Source of the DNA: an uncultured Microbacterium sp.
Lineage (GTDB): Bacteria > Actinomycetota > Actinomycetes > Actinomycetales > Microbacteriaceae
Assembly (NCBI GenBank): GCA_947647645.1
Contig: CANSLE010000002.1
Coordinates: forward strand, 1-36,446
DNA length: 36,446 nt
Reading direction: 5' to 3'
In this document: positions 8,774 to 18,149 of the stretch, in pieces
Numbering within the stretch: the first letter of the stretch is position 1
Layout of the letters: every line of letters starts with the position of its first letter
Program-made: the position numbers and the translations under genes
The notes under the pieces: generated by a model
The model's input: the letters and a program-made list of their open reading frames with translations, nothing else
Database searches by the model: none
Told to the model about the DNA's origin: nothing

Positions 8774-10168
8774 TCAGACGGTCACCGGAACCGCCCGACC
8801 TTTCTGGACGACGCCGTCGGAGACGACGAGGCGCACCGTGGGAGCACCCATCCCGGTCTCAACGTGAGCCGACACGGTCACGGGGGCTGAGCCGAGGGTC
8901 ACGAGGTGCGAGAGCACGGTCGCGCCGTCGTCGGCGAAGATCTCGAGGAGCGGTCCGTCGAGGATCGCCGTGAGGACGCCGGCCTGGCCGTCGAAGAGCG
9001 GAGCGACCCGGGTGCCCGCGAAGTCGGGGTGGAGGGAGCGGGCGGCAGACCCGTCCCTCGACACGGACAGGGTGCCCGCGGCGGGGTCGTGGACGACGTC
9101 GACCCTGGCATCCCTCTCCCCCTCGAGGGTGAGCCGCAGGGCGCCGGTCGCCGACGGGTCCCACCGGACGTCCACCAGAACGTGCGGCTCGACCGTGACC
9201 GGAGCCTCGACCGCGTCAGCACGATCGCCACCGAGATCGACCCACGGCCGTTGCACGAGACGCAACTCGCCGTCGACGTCACGGAGTCCGAGGGTGTGCG
9301 GGATCGACATCGCGCCCCGCCACGGCGACGTCGGGACGACGTGGGCGTAGCGCCAGTTGCTCATCCAGGCGAGCATGACCGCCGCTCCGTCGGGCGCACC
9401 GTGGAAGGTCACGCCGGCGTACAGGTCGCGACCGTGATCGAGGGGCACGAGGGCGTCGTGATCGGCCCGGAACGCGCCGTCGATGAGGTCGCCGACCGCG
9501 TAGTGCATCGCGGAACCGGCGGGGTCGGAATCCTCCCCGACGGGGTTCGTGCTCAGCAGCAACACCCAGCGCTGACGGCCGGGCCGCCCTTCCACCGGAA
9601 GAAGAACGAGGTCGGGGCACTCCCACACCACGCCGTCCACACCGATCGGGCCGAACGATCCGGACTCCCGCCACGAGAGCAGGTCGTCGGAAGCGTAGAA
9701 CACCACGCGTCGCTCGACCGCTTCGACGGTCAGCATGAGCCATCCGCCGTGCGGCAGCCGCACCACCTTGGGGTCACGGAAGTCGGAGCTCGCCCGATCG
9801 ATCACCGGATTGGCAGCATCCGGAATCCAGGTCTCGCCGCCGTCGGCGCTCGTCGCACGGGACTGCGCCTGGATGCCGTGGGCGTAGACACTCGTGTAGA
9901 AGGCCGTCAGTCTCCCGTCCGGCTCGATGACGGTGGACCCCGAGTAGATCTGCTCACCCGGTCGGTGCCGCAGGGCGACGTGATGCTCTTCCCACTGCAG
10001 AAGGTCGCGGCTGGACGCGTGGCCCCAGCTCATGTTCCCCCAGTCGTTCCCCTCGGGGTTGTACTGGAAGAAGGCGTGCCAGCGACCGTCGACGAAGACG
10101 AGACCGTTGGGGTCGTTCATCCAATTGCGGACGGGGGCGAGGTGGAACCGCGGACGGGGAAGGTTCAC
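8774..10168 (-). CDS. GH32 beta-fructosidase (sucrose-6-phosphate hydrolase / exo-fructanase type), no evident signal peptide
   Basis: MNLPRPRFHLAPVRNWMNDPNGLVFVDGRWHAFFQYNP, DFRDPKV, VWECPDLVLL: canonical GH32 catalytic motifs. Confidence 0.92.
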   Translation of the reverse strand: MNLPRPRFHLAPVRNWMNDPNGLVFVDGRWHAFFQYNPEGNDWGNMSWGHASSRDLLQWEEHHVALRHRPGEQIYSGSTVIEPDGRLTAFYTSVYAHGIQAQSRATSADGGETWIPDAANPVIDRASSDFRDPKVVRLPHGGWLMLTVEAVERRVVFYASDDLLSWRESGSFGPIGVDGVVWECPDLVLLPVEGRPGRQRWVLLLSTNPVGEDSDPAGSAMHYAVGDLIDGAFRADHDALVPLDHGRDLYAGVTFHGAPDGAAVMLAWMSNWRYAHVVPTSPWRGAMSIPHTLGLRDVDGELRLVQRPWVDLGGDRADAVEAPVTVEPHVLVDVRWDPSATGALRLTLEGERDARVDVVHDPAAGTLSVSRDGSAARSLHPDFAGTRVAPLFDGQAGVLTAILDGPLLEIFADDGATVLSHLVTLGSAPVTVSAHVETGMGAPTVRLVVSDGVVQKGRAVPVTV

Positions 10169-11154
10169 AGCGACTCCCGGAGAACGGTGGGGCAGGAGAC
10201 CAGCTGGCGAGCGCCCGCGGCCGGAGCATCCAGTCCGAGGAGCGTCCGCACGCCGGCAGCGCCGAGCTCGTAGTGCGGCAGCGCGACCGTCGACAGGGGC
10301 GGGCGGAGATGCGCCGCGATGACGTCCTGGTTGTCGAAGCCCATGACCGCCATGTCGTCGGGGATGCGCAGGCCGCGTTCACGGAGCCCGTCATAGACCC
10401 CCATCGCGACCCGGTCGTTGTGGCAGAAGACTCCGGTGGCGCCGGAGGCGAGCAATCCGTCGACCGCGGCGTAACCGCCCTCCTGGTCGGGAGCGGTCTC
10501 GAAGGCGAGCGCAGGGTCGAAGGCGATCCCGGCCTCCTCCAGTGCCGACCGGTAACCGGCGAGCCGCCGATCCCGGGCCGGCGAGGACGTCGTGGTGTTC
10601 AGGAAGGCAATGCGGCGATGCCCGACCGCGAGCAGTTCCTCGGTCGCCGTCCGGCCGCCCTGCTCCTCGTCGGGGACCACCGCGGGGAACGAGTCGTCTC
10701 CGGCGAAGCAGTTCACCAGCACCGTCTCCGTGTGCTGCAGCGGCGGTGGCACTTCGATCTCCCGGTGATACCAGGTCGAGTACAGAATGCCGCGCACCTG
10801 GTGCTCCAGCATCATCGCGATCGCATCGTTCTCGGCAGCGGCATTGCCCTCGGTGTTGGCCACGAGCAGGACGAAACCGTGGCGCCACGCCTCGTCCTGG
10901 GCGCCGTGGATGATCTGCCCGGCGAAGGGCGTGGTGGCGATGGCATCCGCCACCAGTCCGATGAATCGAGAGCTGCCCTCCGACAGCGTCTTGGCGAGAG
11001 CGTTCGGACGGTATCCGAGCGCGATGATCGCCTCCTGCACGCGGCGACGAGCGTCCTCGCCGATCCGGGCGCCGGGCTTGTCGTTGACGACGTGCGACAC
11101 GGTCGCGACCGAGACGCCAGCGGCCTTCGCGACGTCGCGCATGGTGGTGGTCAT
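10165..11154 (-). CDS. LacI-family transcriptional regulator
   Basis: MRDVAKAAGVSVATVSHVVNDKPGARIGEDARRRVQEAIIALGYRPNALAKTL; periplasmic-binding-like C-terminal domain. Confidence 0.93.
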   Translation of the reverse strand: MTTTMRDVAKAAGVSVATVSHVVNDKPGARIGEDARRRVQEAIIALGYRPNALAKTLSEGSSRFIGLVADAIATTPFAGQIIHGAQDEAWRHGFVLLVANTEGNAAAENDAIAMMLEHQVRGILYSTWYHREIEVPPPLQHTETVLVNCFAGDDSFPAVVPDEEQGGRTATEELLAVGHRRIAFLNTTTSSPARDRRLAGYRSALEEAGIAFDPALAFETAPDQEGGYAAVDGLLASGATGVFCHNDRVAMGVYDGLRERGLRIPDDMAVMGFDNQDVIAAHLRPPLSTVALPHYELGAAGVRTLLGLDAPAAGARQLVSCPTVLRESL

Positions 11155-11170
11155 GAGGAGATCCTTATGT

Positions 11171-12082
11171 TCATCCCTTGGTAGCTCCGCTCTCGAGGCC
11201 GGCGATCATCGCCTTGTTCAGCACCAGGAAGAGCAGCAGCAGTGGCGTCACCGTGACGCACACGGCGGCGAACGTCGCTGTCCAATCGGTGTTGCCCATC
11301 GCTCCGATGTAGTTTTGCAGCCCCAGCGGGATCGTCTTCAGTCCGTCGGACAGCACGAAGGTGTTCGCGAAGACGAAGTCGTTCCAGATGAAGATGCTGT
11401 TGACCAGCACGACGGTGATGATGGTATTCACCGAGAGCGGCGCCGTGATCTGCAGGAAGATTCGGTACGGACCGGCACCGTCGAGCGAGGCCGCCTCGTA
11501 CAGCTCTCGCGGGATGTACTCGTAGAACGACGTGAACAGGTAGATGCCCATCGGGAGCGAGAACGCCGCCAGCGGCAGGATCATCGACAGGTGGGTGTCG
11601 AGCAACCCCACCCGCGAGTAGTCGATGAAGAGCGGGACGAGCGCGATCTGCACCGGCACGATGATGCCGAGCAGGAACACCGCGCGGACGAGCCCGCTGA
11701 AGCGGAACCCGAGCACCTGCAGGGCGTAGGCGGCCATCATCCCCGCCACGACGATGAGCGCGCTGGCACCGAGGGTGACGATGAAGCTGTTGCCGATGTT
11801 CAGCGCAAGGTTGCCCGTGGCGAACGCACGCGCGTAATTGTCGAGTGTCCACTCCCGCGGAAGGGCGAACGGGTCGCCGCCCGCGAAGTCCGAGGCCGTA
11901 CGGAAGCTGGTGAGGAAGAGCCACAGTAGGGGGTACACCTGCACGACGACGATCAGGATCACGGTGACCGTAAGAAGCGTGCGCTGTACCCGCAGGCGCG
12001 GCGAGTGGTGCACCGGCCGGGGCTCGATCTCGGGATTCCGAGGGGCGGATGCCGCGGGTGCGGGGGCGAGAGTCGCGGTCAT
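11171..12082 (-). CDS. Carbohydrate ABC transporter permease (MalG/CUT1 type)
   Basis: MTATLAPAPAASAPRNPEIE..., YEAASLDGAGPYRIFLQITAPLSVNTIITVVLVNSIFIWNDF (EAA loop); start ATG overlaps upstream stop. Confidence 0.9.
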   Translation of the reverse strand: MTATLAPAPAASAPRNPEIEPRPVHHSPRLRVQRTLLTVTVILIVVVQVYPLLWLFLTSFRTASDFAGGDPFALPREWTLDNYARAFATGNLALNIGNSFIVTLGASALIVVAGMMAAYALQVLGFRFSGLVRAVFLLGIIVPVQIALVPLFIDYSRVGLLDTHLSMILPLAAFSLPMGIYLFTSFYEYIPRELYEAASLDGAGPYRIFLQITAPLSVNTIITVVLVNSIFIWNDFVFANTFVLSDGLKTIPLGLQNYIGAMGNTDWTATFAAVCVTVTPLLLLFLVLNKAMIAGLESGATKG

Positions 12083-13041
12083 CACGCGTCCTTTCGACGG
12101 AGGAGCAGGAAGATGAGCCCTACCGCGACGAGGCACTCCACCACGATGAAGACGGAGAGGGCGCTGGCATAGCCGTAGTCGGTGTGCACGAAGGCGGTCT
12201 TGTACATGTAGGTCGTCAGGAGCTCGGATGCCTGCCCCGGACCACCGTTCGTGAGGAGGTATGGGATGTCGAATCCGCGCAGCGCGAAGGTGGTCGCCAT
12301 CACGGTCGTGGTGATCCAGACGGGACGGATGTAGGGGAACCGGATGCGCCAGAACGTCTGCCACCACGAGGCGCCATCCAACCGGGCGGCTTCCTCGAGC
12401 TCCTTCGGCACGGCGATCAGCGCCGCGTAGATGATGAGCATGTAGAGGCCCGTGAAGCGCCACCCCTCGGGGACGGAAACGGCGGCCAGCACGGTCTGAA
12501 GGTTCGACAACCACGCGGTCTGCAGCCCGTCGAGGCCGACGAAGGCGAGCAGTTGGTTGATCAGGCCCACCGGTTCGAGCGAGTAGATCCGGAGGAACAG
12601 GAACGCGATGGCCACCGTGGAGATCACGGCGGGCAGCAGGTACAGCGTCTTCACGAGCTCACGTGCGCGGGGAAGCGCGGTGAGCAGACCCGCGACGGCC
12701 AAGGCTCCACCGAGCTGGAGGACGAGACAGATGGCGAGGTAGCCGAGGGCGTTGCCGAAAGCGGTCCAGAAGACGTCGTCGCGGGTGAGCATCTTGACGT
12801 AGTTGTCCAGGCCCACGAATGTCAGCTGGGTGATGCCGTCCCACGAGAACAGGCTCAGCACGAGCGACTGCACGATCGGCAGCAGAACGGCGGCCCCGTA
12901 CAGGAGCAGCGGGGGCACGAGGAAGACGGCCACGGCCAGCCCGGACCGGCGGGGAAGCATCGAGGCACTCATCGGCCGACGACGGGTGGGCCGGCCGGCC
13001 CCGGTCACCCGGGGCCGGCGGGATGTCAGGACGTCAGCCAC
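12082..13041 (-). CDS. Carbohydrate ABC transporter permease (MalF/CUT1 type)
   Basis: LEEAARLDGASWWQTFWRIRFPYIRPVWITTTVMATTFALRGFDIPYLLTNGGPGQASELLTTYMYKTAF. Confidence 0.92.
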   Translation of the reverse strand: MADVLTSRRPRVTGAGRPTRRRPMSASMLPRRSGLAVAVFLVPPLLLYGAAVLLPIVQSLVLSLFSWDGITQLTFVGLDNYVKMLTRDDVFWTAFGNALGYLAICLVLQLGGALAVAGLLTALPRARELVKTLYLLPAVISTVAIAFLFLRIYSLEPVGLINQLLAFVGLDGLQTAWLSNLQTVLAAVSVPEGWRFTGLYMLIIYAALIAVPKELEEAARLDGASWWQTFWRIRFPYIRPVWITTTVMATTFALRGFDIPYLLTNGGPGQASELLTTYMYKTAFVHTDYGYASALSVFIVVECLVAVGLIFLLLRRKDA

Positions 13042-14371
13042 CGACGTTCTCCTTCAGGGCGGCATCCATCGTCCCGACGAACTCGTCGGGCGTGATGTCG
13101 CCCTGAACCAGCAGGGTCAGCTCCTGCTGAAGACGCGTGTTCGTGGCAGGGTCGAGCTGCGTGTCCCACGGCATCGCGATCTTGGTGCCCACGTCCCCGG
13201 ATTGCGTGATCGCCCGGTCGTACAGAGGCGTCGCGTTGGACGGGATCGTGGTCTGGACATCGGTGGTGGGCGAGAGCGCACCGGATGCAGCGACCTCGGC
13301 GGGGTAGCGCTCGAGCGCGAACTTCAGGAAGTCCCGGACCAGAGGGTCATAGGTGGCGGTGTTCACAGCCATCCCGATTCCCGACGGGGTGACATATTCG
13401 TTGTCGGCCGTGGCCGCCCCGGGCAGCGTGGGGAGCGTGAAGTAGTCGACCTTGTCGCGGACGCCCGCATCGAGCTTGTCGGTCGCCAGGTTTCCGAGTT
13501 CCCACGTGCCGATGTTGTACACGGCCGCCTTGCCGGACGTGAACTGCGCCTGCGCGTCGGCGTACCCGGTCGAGGAGAAGCCCTCCTGAAAGCAGCCGGC
13601 CTTACCCAGCCCGGACAGCCACTGGGCCGCGGCGCGGCCGGGAGCGTCCGAGAACTTCGCTTCCCCGGTCTTGAGCTTCTGCACGTACTCGGGGCCGACC
13701 TGGCGGAACGGGTAGTACGCCATGTACCGCTCGAGCGGCCACCCGTCGGCACCGTCCAGCGCGATCGGGGTGATGCCCTTCGCGCGGAGCGCCCGACACA
13801 TCGGCGCGAAGTCGTCGAGAGTGGCCGGAGCCGAGACTCCGGCCTGGGAGAGGAGATCACGGTTGTACCAGAAGAACTCGAGCTGGAACTCAAAGGGCAC
13901 CATGTACAGCGAACCGTCGTCGAAGCGCTGGTAGTTGAGAGCAGCTTCGCGGTAGGTGCCGCCGAGGCCGAGGTCCTTCAGCAGCGCGTCCACGTCGATC
14001 ATCCGGCCCTGCCGCGCCAGCTTCTGAGCGAACGGGGTGGCATCCGTGTCGAAGAGTTCAGGGAGTTTATTGGCCGCGGCGAGCGTCTCGTACTTCTGGA
14101 TGTAGCTGGGTCGGTCGGGCGTCGTGATGAGATTGAGCGAGAAGCCCGGGTGGTCGGCGGCGTATTCGCCGGCGATCTTCTGCATCGCGGTGATGACGCC
14201 GCCGTCCGCGGGGCGCGAGAGCAGCCACGAGATCTCACGGGGCTTCACCTCGCCCTCCGGGTGGACGTTGGTCGGGTCGGTGCCGCCGCCAGAGGCACCG
14301 CACCCCGACAGGACGAGGGCGGTGGCAGCGGCCAGGGCGACCCAGGATGCCGCGCGCGTGAAATGGACCAT
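13034..14371 (-). CDS. Extracellular solute-binding lipoprotein (carbohydrate ABC transporter)
   Basis: MVHFTRAASWVALAAATALVLSGCGASGGG lipobox; SBP family 1-like body. Confidence 0.9.
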   Translation of the reverse strand: MVHFTRAASWVALAAATALVLSGCGASGGGTDPTNVHPEGEVKPREISWLLSRPADGGVITAMQKIAGEYAADHPGFSLNLITTPDRPSYIQKYETLAAANKLPELFDTDATPFAQKLARQGRMIDVDALLKDLGLGGTYREAALNYQRFDDGSLYMVPFEFQLEFFWYNRDLLSQAGVSAPATLDDFAPMCRALRAKGITPIALDGADGWPLERYMAYYPFRQVGPEYVQKLKTGEAKFSDAPGRAAAQWLSGLGKAGCFQEGFSSTGYADAQAQFTSGKAAVYNIGTWELGNLATDKLDAGVRDKVDYFTLPTLPGAATADNEYVTPSGIGMAVNTATYDPLVRDFLKFALERYPAEVAASGALSPTTDVQTTIPSNATPLYDRAITQSGDVGTKIAMPWDTQLDPATNTRLQQELTLLVQGDITPDEFVGTMDAALKENVGG

Positions 14372-14421
14372 AGGAATCTCCGTTGATGTGTGGTTCGGGT
14401 GGCGGGAAGGAAAAGAGCGAA

Positions 14422-15888
14422 TCAGGAGGACGTGACCAGGAGGTCGTCGCGCAGGGGGTCGATCGCGTCGGGGGTCCGCGCCGACACGTCGAGTTCGAGG
14501 ACCGTGACGGTCCCCTCCCCGACGAAGGCGCCGACCGCTCCGTCGGTGCGGTCGTAGAGCCGTGTGCTGAGGGTCACGGCGCCGTCGACGGTCGCCACGC
14601 ACAGGTCGTCGACGACGACGACGTCCAGTCGGTGCCGGCCGGGCTCCAGGAGCACGGGACGCTCGAGCTCGATGGCGAACGGGACGTCGCCCGAGATCTG
14701 CCACTGCTCACCGCCGGTGCGGCGGCGGGGCCAGCGATCGAACACGAGGCGGTTGCGGCGGGGTTCGAGGCGCAGCACGTACGCCTCGTCACCGTCAGCG
14801 CTCGCCCGCAGCAGGAGTCCGCATTCGGTGGTGTCCGGGGCGATGTCGAACTCCGCCTGCGCCCGGAAGGCGGTGGGCACCGCCCCTGAAAGAACGAGGT
14901 CGGAATAGCCGTCGGGTGCCGACAGAACCGTCGCGGATGCCAGTCCTCCGACGCCGCGATCGAAGGTCTCGAGCAGCTCCCGCGGAGGGTGGAAACGTAG
15001 CGTGCCGTCGGAATTCTGCTCTGCCTCCAGGACGGAGAGGGTACCGGCCCACTGCCAATCGCCGTCGTCAGTGGAACCCTCTCGCGAGGAGATCCACCCG
15101 AAGAAGAAGCGGCGTCCGTCGCGCGCGGCCGATTTCGCCGCGTAGTACGCGCGACCGTCGAGGGTCTCGTTTTCGGGCACCCGCCAGGGGCCGTGCAGGC
15201 TGCGCGAGACGCGGTAGCGCGTGGTGAAGGACTCGCTGAACTCGGAGTAGACCAGGTACCACCACCCGTTCCATTCGAACACTTCGGGGCATTCGTGCGC
15301 GAGATAACGCCGAGGATCCCAGAACGGCTCGGCCGGCTCCCACGACCGGAGGTCGTACGAGACGCACTGCGCTATGACACCGCGGCGACGCTCGGGACCG
15401 TGGGCGTGCCGAGCGGTCACGAGCATGCGCCAGAGCCCGGCTTCCTCGTCACGGAACACGAAGGGGTCGCGCCAATCAGCCGTCTCGTAGCCCGCCGTGG
15501 CGCCGAACGTGTCATCGGGATGACGTTCCCAGGTACGCATGCCGTCCGTGCTCGTCGCGTGCAGCACCAGCTGAAGGGGGAGCCCGTCGTTCCCGAGGAC
15601 GTCAGGGTTCTGTCCGGTGTAGAAGACGTGGTGGATGCCGTCGGCAACGACGACGCTTCCGGTGTAGACGTTGAAGTCGTCGGCGTCCGGTCCCCCGGAG
15701 GCCAATGCCGGGCCGGTTTCGGTGAAGCTGACGAGGTCGTCGGTGACGACTCGGTGCCACGGCACGCCGATCTTGGGCGTGCGACGCGACTCGTGCAGGT
15801 AGAAGAGGTGGAACCTTCCGTCTTCCTGCCACGGGATGACGTCGCCAACCCAGGCTCCGGGCGGTCGGAAGAACCCTCTTCGGTCCAT
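14422..15888 (-). CDS. GH32-like (GH-J clan) beta-fructosidase-fold protein, cytoplasmic
   Basis: GDVIPWQEDGRFHLFYLH, DWRDPFVF, AHECPEVFEWNGWWYLVYSEF; distal beta-sandwich-like C-terminus. Confidence 0.78.
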   Translation of the reverse strand: MDRRGFFRPPGAWVGDVIPWQEDGRFHLFYLHESRRTPKIGVPWHRVVTDDLVSFTETGPALASGGPDADDFNVYTGSVVVADGIHHVFYTGQNPDVLGNDGLPLQLVLHATSTDGMRTWERHPDDTFGATAGYETADWRDPFVFRDEEAGLWRMLVTARHAHGPERRRGVIAQCVSYDLRSWEPAEPFWDPRRYLAHECPEVFEWNGWWYLVYSEFSESFTTRYRVSRSLHGPWRVPENETLDGRAYYAAKSAARDGRRFFFGWISSREGSTDDGDWQWAGTLSVLEAEQNSDGTLRFHPPRELLETFDRGVGGLASATVLSAPDGYSDLVLSGAVPTAFRAQAEFDIAPDTTECGLLLRASADGDEAYVLRLEPRRNRLVFDRWPRRRTGGEQWQISGDVPFAIELERPVLLEPGRHRLDVVVVDDLCVATVDGAVTLSTRLYDRTDGAVGAFVGEGTVTVLELDVSARTPDAIDPLRDDLLVTSS

Positions 15889-15933
15889 GCGGATGACTCC
15901 TCAACGAGACGCTGTTCCCGACGAACCCAGGAT

Positions 15934-15991
15934 GGTTAATCGGTTACGCAGAACATAGCAAGCTCGTTGCAACGTGGTCAAGCGGTTAATC
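15934..15991 (-). promoter_or_regulatory. Promoter/operator region of the fructan operon
   Basis: Minus strand TTGACC (15981-15976) - 18 nt - TATGTT (15957-15952); flanked by two GGTTAATC copies (15934-15941, 15984-15991); CGTTGCAACG palindrome (15965-15974) in the spacer. Confidence 0.6.
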
Positions 15992-16281
15992 ACTCGAGCC
16001 CGCGACGAAACTCGCGTCCGCGTCATCGAAGGCGGCGTGACGTTTGCGTCGGCCGGGGGCAGTGGTTGGAACGTTCCTGACCTTCACCATTTCCGAAGGA
16101 ATTCGCCGGGTCAGTTGTTGGCAGTTCAGCCGACGCATCGCCATCGGACGATACCCGCCGCCCTGTGCCCGGTGGAGAGAACCTCGCGAGCGGCATCAAC
16201 CCACCGATAACCGCATGAACGCGCAACCGAGCGGGTGCCGCGCGCGACGCCACTGTCGGATGCCGCGGCTAGCCTGAACGC

Positions 16282-17637
16282 ATGGCATCCAAGCGCACCG
16301 CGACCACGAGCGCGTTCCGCTGCACCGAGTGCGGCTGGACGAGCGCCAAGTGGGTGGGTCGCTGCGGCGAATGCCAGCAGTGGGGAACGGTCGTCGAGGC
16401 GGTGTCATCCGCGCCCCTCCACGCCGTGACCCCGCTCGCGCCGACCCGCGCGGCGCGCCCCATCACCTCGATCGACACCCGCGAGACCCCGCGGCGGACG
16501 ACCGGGGTCGGAGAGTTCGACCGTGTTCTCGGCGGCGGCCTCGTGCCCGGAGCCGCGATCCTCCTGTCGGGCGAGCCGGGTGTGGGCAAGTCGACGCTGC
16601 TGCTCGAGGTCGCGGCGCAGACAGCCGGCGCCGGCCGGCGGGTGCTCTACGTCAGCGCGGAGGAGTCGCTCGGTCAGGTGCGCCTGCGCGCGGAGCGCAC
16701 CGGCGCACTGCACGACGAGCTCTACCTCGCCGCCGAGACCGACCTCGCCACGATCCTCGGGCACGTCGACGAGACGCGTCCCGAGCTGCTGATCGTCGAC
16801 TCGGTGCAGACGGTCGCGTCGAGTCTCGTCGACGGCGCTCCGGGCCATCCGAGCCAGGTGCGCGAGGTCGCCTCGACGCTCATCCGTGTCGCGAAGGAAC
16901 GCGACCTCCCGGTCATCATCGTCGGACACGTCACCAAAGACGGTCAGGTCGCCGGCCCACGCGTGCTCGAGCACCTCGTCGACGTCGTCTGCCACTTCGA
17001 AGGCGACCGGCAGACCGCCCTGCGGTTCGTCCGCGCGCTCAAGAACCGCTTCGGCGCGACCGACGAAGTGGGCTGCTTCCAGCAGACCAGCCGGGGGATC
17101 GCCGAGGTGCCCGATCCCAGCGCCCTCTTCCTCGGCCACGGCTCCAGCGAGCCGGGGACGTGCGTCACCATCGCGATGGAAGGGCGTCGGGCCCTTCCCG
17201 TCGAGGTGCAGGCGCTGACCCTTCCCGGCTCCGGGCCGAACCCGCGGCGCATCGTGAGCGGCGTCGACGGCGCCCGCGTGGCGATGGTGCTCGCGGTGCT
17301 CGAGAAGCGCGCGGGCCTGCGCGTGTCGGATCAGGACGTGTACGTCTCGACGGTCGGTGGCGTCCGGCTCGTCGAGCCCGCCGCCGACCTCGCGATCGCC
17401 CTGGCCGTGGCGAGCGCCGTCACCGGACGGCCGACGCCGAAGGGCCTCGTGGCGATCGGCGAACTGAGCCTCGCCGGCGAGGTCCGGGCGGTGACCGCAC
17501 ACGAGCAGCGCCGGGCCGAGGCCAACCGCGTCGGCTACCGGTCGGTGATCGACACGGCATCCCGCGATCTGCGCGGAGCCCTGCGCGACCTCACGCAGCG
17601 GCATCCGATCGAGCCGGGGGACCGCCCGGACTTCTGA
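16282..17637 (+). CDS. radA: DNA repair protein RadA (Sms)
   Basis: FRCTECGWTSAKWVGRCGECQQWGT zinc finger, GEPGVGKSTLLLEVA Walker A, KNRFGATDEVGCF (KNRFG), Lon-like C-terminal domain. Confidence 0.96.
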   Translation: MASKRTATTSAFRCTECGWTSAKWVGRCGECQQWGTVVEAVSSAPLHAVTPLAPTRAARPITSIDTRETPRRTTGVGEFDRVLGGGLVPGAAILLSGEPGVGKSTLLLEVAAQTAGAGRRVLYVSAEESLGQVRLRAERTGALHDELYLAAETDLATILGHVDETRPELLIVDSVQTVASSLVDGAPGHPSQVREVASTLIRVAKERDLPVIIVGHVTKDGQVAGPRVLEHLVDVVCHFEGDRQTALRFVRALKNRFGATDEVGCFQQTSRGIAEVPDPSALFLGHGSSEPGTCVTIAMEGRRALPVEVQALTLPGSGPNPRRIVSGVDGARVAMVLAVLEKRAGLRVSDQDVYVSTVGGVRLVEPAADLAIALAVASAVTGRPTPKGLVAIGELSLAGEVRAVTAHEQRRAEANRVGYRSVIDTASRDLRGALRDLTQRHPIEPGDRPDF

Positions 17638-17696
17638 CCGCCGCGTCCCGACGCGGTCGTCTCGCTCCACGACGGCACGCGCGACGGCCGGCGGTG

Positions 17697-18104
17697 TCAG
17701 GTGTCCAGGTCGAGCGCGGCCAGCAGGTCGCCGGGGGATGCCTGCATGGCGTGCGGGCCGGCGATGTCGAAGAAGACGGTGGTGATCTCCGCACGATGGG
17801 CCGCGAGGAACGCGCGCAACCACGCCGGGGACTGCAGCGCCACCGCCGGAGGCAGGGCCTCGGGCTTGTGCGCGGCATCGCTGAACAGGAGCAGCGCGAC
17901 GTCGCCGGTGTTCGGATCGCGGTACGTCCAGACCTCCCCGCGATCGCGAGGGTCATCACGCTGACCGGGGCGCATGAGGGGCACCACCGTCGGGCCGTGG
18001 CGGAGGGCGAACGCGAGCGCCGCCATGTCCTGCGTCTGCAGGGCATCGGCCAGCTGCGTGTTGCGGAACTCGAGGGGAGGCTTCGCGCGCTTCTTTCCAG
18101 CCAT
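17697..18104 (-). CDS. Hypothetical protein (possibly SseB-like)
   Basis: ATG at 18104: MAGKKRAKPPLEFRNTQLADALQTQDMAALAFALRHGPTVVPLMRPG...; coding-like composition, no firm family. Confidence 0.6.
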   Translation of the reverse strand: MAGKKRAKPPLEFRNTQLADALQTQDMAALAFALRHGPTVVPLMRPGQRDDPRDRGEVWTYRDPNTGDVALLLFSDAAHKPEALPPAVALQSPAWLRAFLAAHRAEITTVFFDIAGPHAMQASPGDLLAALDLDT

Positions 18105-18149
18105 CGCTCCAGCATACGAGTACACGTCGCGGCGCCCTCGGGGACGGAG

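Noticed and set aside
8906-10273. 455-aa plus-strand ORF antisense to GH32
   Set aside because: Shadow ORF; typical of high-GC genomes without stops in the mirror frame.
12960-13020. GGCCGGCCGGCCCC...GGGGCCGG GC-rich repeat as a regulatory hairpin
   Set aside because: Lies within the N-terminal coding part of the MalF-type permease (or just before an alternative start); explained by codon composition.
16068-16077. GGAACGTTCC palindrome upstream of radA as a LexA (SOS) box
   Set aside because: An actinobacterial SOS box needs GAAC separated by 4 nt from GTTC; here the half-sites abut, so LexA binding is not supported. Could be another site but evidence is thin.
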